A stretch of DNA of 64,000 bases from Ailurus styani (taxonomy: Eukaryota > Chordata > Mammalia > Carnivora > Ailuridae), in contig LNAC01000003.1 of the NCBI GenBank assembly GCA_002007465.1, positions 10,267,515-10,331,514 on the forward strand, given 5' to 3'. Below are positions 56,891 through 64,000 of this stretch, one piece after another (the stretch's first letter is position 1; the number at the start of each line of letters is the position of its first letter). The notes under the pieces are model-generated. The model worked only from the letters and a program-made list of their open reading frames with translations. It did not search any database and was not told the DNA's origin. A program made the translations under genes and the position numbers.

Positions 56891-57572
56891 GTTAAATTAA
56901 CATGTGTTAACTGGAATACAAGTTACTGGATGGTGAGCCACAGTTCAACAAAGACCACAAGAGAAATTGAACTAGAGAAGTCTATTACTCACAGGTCTTA
57001 GAGGAGGTAGACGGGGCACTGCAGGGTGTCATTTGGAGATGTCATTGCAGGGTGCAGACAGAGAGAGTGACAGGACCTGGGGCACTTCCTTTATTAGGAT
57101 CCATGTGTAGAAGACTTTGAGGTTCCCAGGATGGGACCAAATTGGTCAACTTCGACTAAAAGAGCAGGGTTTTGGTAAGTCCCCCAGGGGTTTTATCCAA
57201 GGAGTGCAGAAGGCATACAGGGGCTGGGAGGCAGGTGAGACTGTTATCACAAGGCTGTCAGGAGCTTGCATTTTCTTGTGGCTCTGTGGCTGCCATCCAG
57301 GATGTGCACTTTCATGAAAGGCTCCTGTCAGTCCACAATCCTCACAGACTGCTTGGCTTCACAAAATGGATACTGAGGCAGCAATACCATGGAATCGCTT
57401 AGCTAAACTCTTGACCTCTTATACTTCTGCTAATACTGCATTTTTAGATATTTGTAGGAGTTCCCTGAACTCTCAACAGGTCTGTAAGCTTCCAGGGAGT
57501 ACTTACCATGTCTTTTTCACATGTGGAAGGTTCATTTCTATCATAGTGCATGATTGACTATCTATAAAAATC
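56891..57572. other. GC-richer stretch, possible old LTR
   Basis: From about 56900 to 57330 the base composition is richer in GC than its flanks, with 'ttcctttattaggatcc' (antisense AATAAA) and several CCTGG/CAGG words. It may be a decayed LTR on the minus strand, but I cannot define ends or a TSD. Short overlapping frames at 57117-57557 show no motif. Confidence 0.3.
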
Positions 57573-57862
57573 TGGTGAAAGAAAGAAAGAAAGAAAGGAG
57601 GGAGGGAGGGGAGGAGGGNNNNNNNNNNNNNNNNNNNNNNNNNNNNNNNNNNNNNNNNNNNNNNNNNNNNNNNNNNNNNNNNNNNNNNNNNNNNNNNNNN
57701 NNNNNNNNNNNNNNNNNNNNNNNNNNNNNNNNNNNNNNNNNNNNNNNNNNNNNNNNNNNNNNNNNNNNNNNNNNNNNNNNNNNNNNNNNNNNNNNNNNNN
57801 NNNNNNNNNNNNNNNNNNNNNNAGGGAGGGAGGGGGGAGGGAGGGAGGAAGGAAGGAATAAA
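57573..57862. repeat. (GAAA)n/(GGGA)n microsatellite with assembly gap
   Basis: 'gaaagaaagaaagaaagg' and 'agggagggaggggaggaggg' run into 204 N (57619-57822) and resume as 'agggagggaggggggaggg' and 'aaggaagg'. The gap lies wholly inside the purine repeat; the true length is unknown. Open frames across the N run have no meaning. Confidence 0.9.
57619..57822. other. Assembly gap (204 N)
   Basis: Unresolved bases within the purine microsatellite. Confidence 0.99.
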
Positions 57863-58514
57863 TTCCAGAGCCAAAGAAAATTATTTATTGTTTTATAAGC
57901 AAAAGATATCTCTTGCAACTACAGAAAAGAGGCTTTATGTAATTTTTAGGGCTTTCGTTTTTGAAAGTAGAAAAAAATGTTTAAATGTAGGTTTTATACA
58001 ATGAATTATGTATGAGTAGCATGTATAAAGTGGAAAAGATATCTTCAATGATTGAGTTGTTTAATTCTTCAAGCATATCTTTGTTCTATGTTAAATTTAA
58101 AAACTGAAATAATGTCAGATTTGGATATCAACTTTTTTGAGTATAGCATAGACCACATTTTCATAGTCTCAAAGAATGTAAAATGTCAGTATTTTTAATG
58201 CAGAAAAAGCTACACTATATATTTCTACAAATATATATTCCCTATATATTCCCCCATCCATGATGTGAAGCTACTAGGCCCTAAGAGTAAAGTTATTGAA
58301 ATCAGAAGATCTGAGTTCTGGTCTGGGTGGCTCTGAGACCACCACTTAATGTTAAGATGACCTTAAGTACGAAAAATAAGGGACATAAAAAGAGGGGGGA
58401 AAAAGAAAGACAGAAACATCCTATGAAAATATTCAAAATTACTGATTTCTGATCTGCTGCTCTAAGTTCCTTTTATCCATTTTTACTTGGCTGATTTCTC
58501 TAAAGTGGTGTGCT
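57863..58514. other. Intergenic stretch, nothing recognised
   Basis: AT-rich, no recognised feature. Confidence 0.5.
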
Positions 58515-58665
58515 TGCATTCATTTTTCATTCATTCAACAAATATTTATTGATCCCTACTATGGACTCAACTCTAATGTGCTAAGAATAAAAAATGAGGG
58601 CACGTGGCCTACTGCTGGAGACAGATACTAAAAGAAAACTGCCTAATTGTAGGCATGTGCCCTTA
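58515..58665 (-). repeat. L2 LINE 3'-end relic
   Basis: 'cattcattttcattcattcaacaaatatttattgatccctactatgg'-like start with 'ctctaatgtgctaag' follows the reverse complement of the L2 3' end. Confidence 0.7.
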
Positions 58666-59937
58666 ATATATGCCCAAGATATATTATAAAACATAATTTG
58701 TCTTATACATTATTTATATATTACCTTTCTTTCCCCCTACTAGCATAGTAATTGCTGTGCTAGTAATTACTGCACCAAAACATGGAGTTTCCAAGGATTG
58801 ACACATTTCATGTTTTAGAAAATAAGCAAGATTTTGTTTTATAGTTAATTTGAAATCTGTGAAATAAGTGCATTAAGTATCCTGAACATTGATCTATATC
58901 TTTCCCTGAAGATAATTCTTACAATATTGAACGTGATTGCAAATTGTATCGTCGAGCCTTGTTTATTTATTTGTTTTAAAACATTACTAAATCATAAAAT
59001 TGAGCTCTTCTTTTGCTGTAAATGTATCTTTTTATTTAGTCCTGTCAGTTATATAAAGCACAGTTTTCGCTGGAAACCACGGTGCTAGAAATTCATATAT
59101 TTCAATTATGTCCCCCTAGAGGCCAGTAATTATTGGAAAAACAGTTAACTGGTTTTATGGTCAACCTTTGTCTAGAAGTTCATCCCTACAACGTACAATC
59201 TTTTACCTTACCTCTAACATGTGAATGCAAAGTAGAAATGGTAACCCCACAGTAAAACACACTTCTATGAAATCCATTATTTATGAAAGTAAAAATGTGC
59301 CAGAAGGCATTTTGCTCAAAACATTTCCCTTTTCATTTTAAAAAGATTTTGGTTTACAGAGTAGCATTGTTAAAAGTATTCTATTCACCACACAAGATAA
59401 TGTGTTTTCTTTTTCTCCTTTTCTTTATTTTTTCCTTTCTCTCCCTGCTCCATTCACACCATTTTTTTTCTTTAAAGCATTTTCTTACCAGTCTTAGTAA
59501 ATATTGACTCTGTTAGTGCTTCAGTGATGATTTCTGTCTTGCTCACCAGTCTTGACTCTCCTCTACTGGAACCATAACATTCCCTGTCAGAGATTTGTTT
59601 ATTATTTTGTTCATTATATAGAGGCAGGTATTTTAGTTCCTAATAAACATATTGGACTCTGTAAATGGATCCTGACTGTAATACCAGAGTAACTATCTTT
59701 TCAACACAAATAAGCAAAATAATTGCCAAGGTTTTCTGATCATTTTCAAATAATGCCAAATTCTAGGATGTAGTAATAAAAATTATCCTAGAAATTGACT
59801 CTGAAAGCAATATGGGAGTACTCTCTCCCCTTCTGTGATAACTGTCTGCTCTAATAGTTGTAGTTTATTAAAACAAAATTATTCTGCAAATCTGTGGCAG
59901 CTGAGGTTTAATATACCCAGAGTTTTATGATTATCAT
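58666..59937. other. Intergenic stretch, little recognised
   Basis: Mostly AT-rich. A piece at about 59520-59655 ('ctgtcagagatttgtttatt ... ctaataaacatattgg') may be a plus-strand L2 scrap. The frame at 59283-59507 is Phe/Leu-rich low-complexity and is not called. Confidence 0.4.
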
Positions 59938-59948
59938 AAGATTAAGCC

Positions 59949-60560
59949 TCAAAAAGTTGAAAATGGAGCTACCCTACGACCCAGCAATCCTACTACTGGG
60001 TATTTATCCTAAAGACACAAAGGTAGTGTTCCTCAGGGGCACGTGCACCCGAATGTTTATAGCAGCAATGTCCACAATAGCCAAACTATGGAAAGAACCT
60101 AGATGTCCATCAACAGATGAATGGATAAAGAAGATGTGGTATATATATACAATGGAATATTATGCAGCTATCAAAAGAAACGAAATCTTGCCATTCGCAA
60201 CGACATGGATGGAACTGGAGGGTATTATGCTGAGCGAAATAAGTCAATCAGAGAAAGACAATTATCATATGATCTCTCTGATATGAGGAACTTGAGGGGC
60301 AGGGTGGGGGGTTGTGGGGGGTAGGGAGGGAAAAATAATGAAACAAGATGGGATGGGGAAGGAGACAAACCATAAGAGACTTCTAATCTCATAAAACAAA
60401 CTGAGGGTTACTGGGGGGTGGGAGGGTAGGGATAGGGTGGATGGGTTATGGACATTGGGGAGGGTTTGTGCTTTGGTGAATGCTGTGAAAGATGTAAGCC
60501 TGATGATTCACAGACCTGTACCCCTTGGGCAAATAATAAAAATAAAATTAAAAAAAAAAA
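59949..60560 (+). mobile_element. Young carnivore L1, 5'-truncated (about 610 bp)
   Basis: Carries the last 110 or so codons of ORF2, a G-rich 3' UTR, 'aataataaaaataaaatt' and an A tail. It is flanked by a perfect 11-bp TSD (aagattaagcc) at 59938-59948 and 60561-60571. Its ORF2 remnant is intact to the natural stop, which points to a recent insertion. It lacks the promoter, ORF1 and the catalytic parts of ORF2. Confidence 0.95.
59951..60286 (+). pseudogene. L1 ORF2 C-terminal remnant
   Basis: In-frame remnant of about 111 residues from AAAAAG just inside the TSD to a TGA at 60284-60286. It contains the well-known L1 words [53 protein letters not shown] and SEISQSEKDNYH. It has no endonuclease or reverse-transcriptase domain and no start of its own. 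Confidence 0.93.
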
Positions 60561-60571
60561 AAGATTAAGCC

Positions 60572-61979
60572 ATGAAACAAACGATGAAAAGAACAAGAAC
60601 ATTTGATATATTTTGACGCTTATTTTGAGTGGTCATATTTATGCTTAAACATTGTAAATGTGTTTTTTTTTTCCTTGTGGAATACATATGTTTTCCTAAA
60701 ACACCTCCATTAGTATAGTTTTAGGAGTTTTATAACCTGGTTTTTTACTTATTTCCATAGTCTGGGTGTATAAAACAAGTATTTGAAAACCATCAAAGTT
60801 CATCTTCAATAAAAATTTAAAAATGATTAAATGTGAAAAAATCTAACTATAAATGGAAATATTGTCAAATTAGTTAACATATTTACACATATGATTTAAT
60901 GAAACCATCTGAATGTTCCAGTAGATTTCCTTAGCTATTTCAATGAAAGTTAAGGGAGCCTTTAGGAAAACAATATGGTGTGCTTTCCTGGACATGTAAA
61001 AGTAGGTGGAAGAAGAGATGAAATGGGAGGTATGATACTGAAGGAGAGCAAGAAATAGAAGATGCTGAAAGAAAGGTCAGGGCAAGTAGAGGGAGATCAA
61101 CATCTGTTCCAGAGGCAGTAAGAGTCCTCAACAATGAGTAACAGGTGTCTGCCTGTTATTATATGTTTTGGGCTCAGTGTCCAGTTTACTGGAGGTTTTC
61201 CTTAATTCATGAACACTGAGGGAAAGTATTGGGTACCAGGGAACTAGTTTTCATTTAACTTTTTTATTGCTGTTGCAAGATCTAAGATTCCCTGAAAGAC
61301 CCTTATGCTTCTTTCCTTGGAAATTATGTTGAGGATACTATTGTGACCTTATCGTGCTTTTCTTCTTAAAACCCTCAATTCTGGGCCACAAGACGATTTT
61401 TCTCAAGCCCATTCTCAATGGTAACTCAAGGGAATTCAGTGTTAGTATAATTTGTCTGTTGCTTAGCATTGAAAGATCAGTTTGGGGGAATTATCCCATT
61501 GAACAGAATGGTGACTTCATTACTCTATTCTTCATTACTCCTTATAAACCCAGGAGTATAAGAAGAGCTCTGAAATCTAGTCTAACCTCATTATTGTCTA
61601 GTAAAAGGACCTTGAACAATATATTGCTTTCTGGTATTCATACAGTTGTTTCTAATACTTTGTGAACAACTGTGAGCAGAGAAGAATGAGTGATGTCTCT
61701 GAAGTTCACGAGGATTCCATATGAAGAAGAGGAGATGGGATCATGGAAAGGGTGACATGCTTGGTGCTTGAAACTTGAGTAGGATTCATTAATTTATTTT
61801 ATGAATGTTCATTGATCATCTGTCTGCCAATATTGCAACAGAAACAAGGAAATGCAACAGATTTCCCCACAGCAAGTCATGATTCTTAGTTTTTCAGAGT
61901 TCTATCAGAGATCATGTCACCCAGAAATCATGTTATTTTGAATACTGTAATGAAAGTATGCACTGTCGGCAGAAACTGG
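60572..61979. other. Intergenic stretch, nothing recognised
   Basis: A 103-codon plus-strand frame (61354-61665) is Ser/Leu/Ile-rich without motif and is not called. Confidence 0.5.
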
Positions 61980-62350
61980 AAACAAGAAATGCTTTATTGT
62001 GACTGGCACAATCAGAGAAAGCTTCAGTGAGAAAGTAACCAAGAGTCATTTTTGGAGAATGAGTAATGATTTTACAAATAATGGAGGAACAGGTTGGCAG
62101 AAAAAGAAAAGAGCAAATGCAAGAAGAGTGAAGATTGGCAGGTAGTTTGATCTGGCTGAATCTGACCCTGGAAAGATAAATTGAAGCAGATTGAAAAGTC
62201 TTCTTATGCTGTGATGAGGACTTTGGATTTTATCCTGAAGCCTCTGGGGGAATTACTGGAGGTTTATAAGTAGGGGAGGACAGAGATGTGTTTTAGAAAA
62301 ATAATCGTTGGTGATGGGACCATGTGCAGAAGATGAGAACTGGAGCTGAC
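61980..62350 (-). repeat. L2 LINE relic
   Basis: 'gaagcagattgaaaagtcttcttatgctgtgatgaggactttggattttatcctgaagcc' and 'ggggaggacagagatgtg' follow the reverse complement of L2 sequence ('ggactttggattttattct...'). Similar to 14520-14900. Confidence 0.6.
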
Positions 62351-63349
62351 CAACCAGCTGGAAATTGATCAATTCTTGACATTCCCTATTTCCTCCAATA
62401 GAATTTTAACATTCTTCCAGGAAGGAACCCAAGTTTATTGACTTTTTTTTTGGTCCCTGAATAATGCTTGCTATATAAAGGCACTTAGTCTTTGATGGTT
62501 GATGGAGGGAAGAAGGGAAGGAAGGGAGGAAGGCTTTAGTAAGTGATGGAGTGGTCTGGATGAGTAATGATGAGGACCGAAATGACATATCAGCTTTAGG
62601 ATGGCCAGAAAAGACAGATTGGAGATGGATTGGCACCATAATTTAGCAAACAGATTTCATTTCTGTACATATGGCCAATGAATATCTTTTTACTTTTTTT
62701 TCCTAATATGCCCTGACACATGCTCTTTGAAGTTTATGAGTCTAATGCACAGAGCTGATTTTGCATAGCTGATCATCATAGTTGTTGTATATTCTTCATT
62801 ATAGTCCTGAATTGCTCACTCCTAGTATATTGATGACATTGTGGTTGACTGGCAAGGAAACGTTTCCCAGGGACCTAGAAGCATATTTTGACCCTATTTT
62901 CTGAATTAAAATCTGTGAGGAAATGCCCAGTAGTCTTATCCCATAAGAGAAAGAGACGTATTTACTGGCTTAGAGGTGATCAGATACAAAATACCCATTG
63001 AACATGGAAGAATATTCTTTGAATATTGGTTATCCAGGCTTTTGTGCCTGCCCAGCAAAATAATAAAGAAATACAAATTTCCCTAGATCTCAAAGGTCTG
63101 CAGATAACAAACAAATGAGGTTATATTAACTGTACAAATTCAGATTTGCTGGTTTGTACAGTACCATTTTCCTTGACTTCTGTCCGTGTTAGTTACGTGA
63201 ATCCCTGGGGATACACTGTGTATGCTGCAGGTCGAGTATTAGAAAATCAAGTTGCCAGAAGACATTTTTCCTAAAGTCAGCTCACTTAAAGATTAATTCA
63301 TTGATTTTGCCAAATTTACCAATTTATGATTAACAGTTATATCTAAATC
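62351..63349. other. Intergenic stretch, nothing recognised
   Basis: A (GGAA)n-like run lies at about 62505-62532. No gene or clear repeat otherwise. Confidence 0.5.
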
Positions 63350-63500
63350 TTATATAGCACTATGTGCCAGGAATATATTAGAAACAGTTTACATAAACTA
63401 GCTCATTTTATCTTCACAACACTGTTTCTAGCACCATTTCACAGATGAGCTTAAGTAACAGGTCCAAGCCACGCAGCTATGGTGTAGCTGGTTTTAATTA
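63350..63500 (-). repeat. MIR SINE relic
   Basis: 'aactagctcattttatcttcacaacactg', 'catttcacagatgagcttaagtaacaggtccaagccacgcagctatgg' follow the reverse complement of MIR. Confidence 0.7.
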
Positions 63501-64000
63501 CAAGAAAACAAAAACAAAATAAAGTCTATAACAAGAATGTTTAATAACGATTATTATCCGTAAATGAAAAAAATCAATTTTTCATTTGGAAATTTTTATT
63601 AACAAATGCAAAACAAATGCATGTGTTTGCTCACATTTTAGAATTTTTAGGTTTCTTTTGCTAATTTCTCAAGTAGTATGTTAACATTTGGGGAAAAAGT
63701 TTGTTTTTTTTTTTACCATCAGTAACAGAATTTGAATATTCCTGTTTAATTGGATGGTCATTTAATTTATCTTCCAAGGAAGGATGCTTTTGAAAATAAG
63801 AGGGGCACTATTAATAACTGCCCAAAAAGAAAAGTTTGAACTTGGACCCTACCAGGCTAACTGGGGTTTGGTCCCCATGTTATTAAACTTTTTAAACTTC
63901 TTAATTAAAGGTCTTACATATCACCAACAGAGCTTTTAAAGGTGTAAACCCACAGTTCATAAATTAGGTGATGTCTCTCTGGAAAACTGACCATTTGGCA
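63501..64000. other. Intergenic stretch, nothing recognised
   Basis: AT-rich sequence to the end of the window, with a T12 run near 63703-63714. Confidence 0.5.

Noticed and set aside
57503..57918. Open frames across the N run
   Set aside because: They are open only because N codons were not read as stops.
1..64000. A CRISPR array, operon, phage or new multi-gene system
   Set aside because: The DNA is mammalian intergenic or intronic sequence; no regularly spaced repeats, clustered genes or prokaryotic signals are present.

Overview
This is a 64 kb piece of mammalian nuclear DNA, AT-rich, with no recognisable complete gene. It carries thirteen tRNA-derived Can-SINE copies. These have a GGGGCGCCTGGGTGGCTCAG-type head and an A/T-rich tail, and several have perfect target-site duplications (TSDs). 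It also carries two young L1 3' ends of a kind I associate with dogs, bears and weasels. Can-SINEs are confined to Carnivora. Five SINEs contain the internal segment 'acaagtaggcagag', or close to it, which I recall as typical of mustelids (ferret, mink, otter, badger). My best reading is therefore a caniform carnivore, probably a mustelid, in a gene desert or a very large intron. The order Carnivora is well supported; the family is inferred from memory.

Layout. 0-15 kb: unique AT-rich sequence with scattered SINEs, MIR, L2 and MER5A relics, and one weak exon-like segment at 8.3 kb. 15.7-19.6 kb: almost free of repeats I can recognise. 19.6-28.2 kb: SINE, MIR and L2 relics. 28.45-28.90 kb: a 447-bp open frame on the minus strand bounded by AG and GTAAGT, the best candidate for coding sequence, but from no protein I recognise. 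32.7-33.16 kb: a CpG-rich solo LTR of gammaretrovirus type on the minus strand, with a 4-bp TSD. 33.7-36.5 kb: a pogo/Tigger-like relic, an old L1 piece, a young truncated L1 and a hAT-Charlie element. 40.25-41.72 kb: an internally deleted Tigger1 element flanked by TA, with a SINE inserted in it. 44.5-48.9 kb: a second repeat-poor block. 49-64 kb: SINEs, L1 pieces, a MaLR LTR, a perfect 42-bp AT palindrome, a microsatellite holding a 204-base assembly gap, and MIR/L2 relics.

No genes are seen working together and there is no operon, CRISPR array or rRNA. The only tRNA-like sequence is the SINE heads. Nothing here supports a new multi-gene system. The items most worth a second look are the solo LTR, the unidentified 447-bp open frame, a 62-bp perfect duplication around a lone N (probably an assembly artefact), the 42-bp palindrome, and the two repeat-poor blocks. 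Family names for old repeats are from memory of consensus sequences and were not checked by search; their edges are approximate unless a TSD is given.
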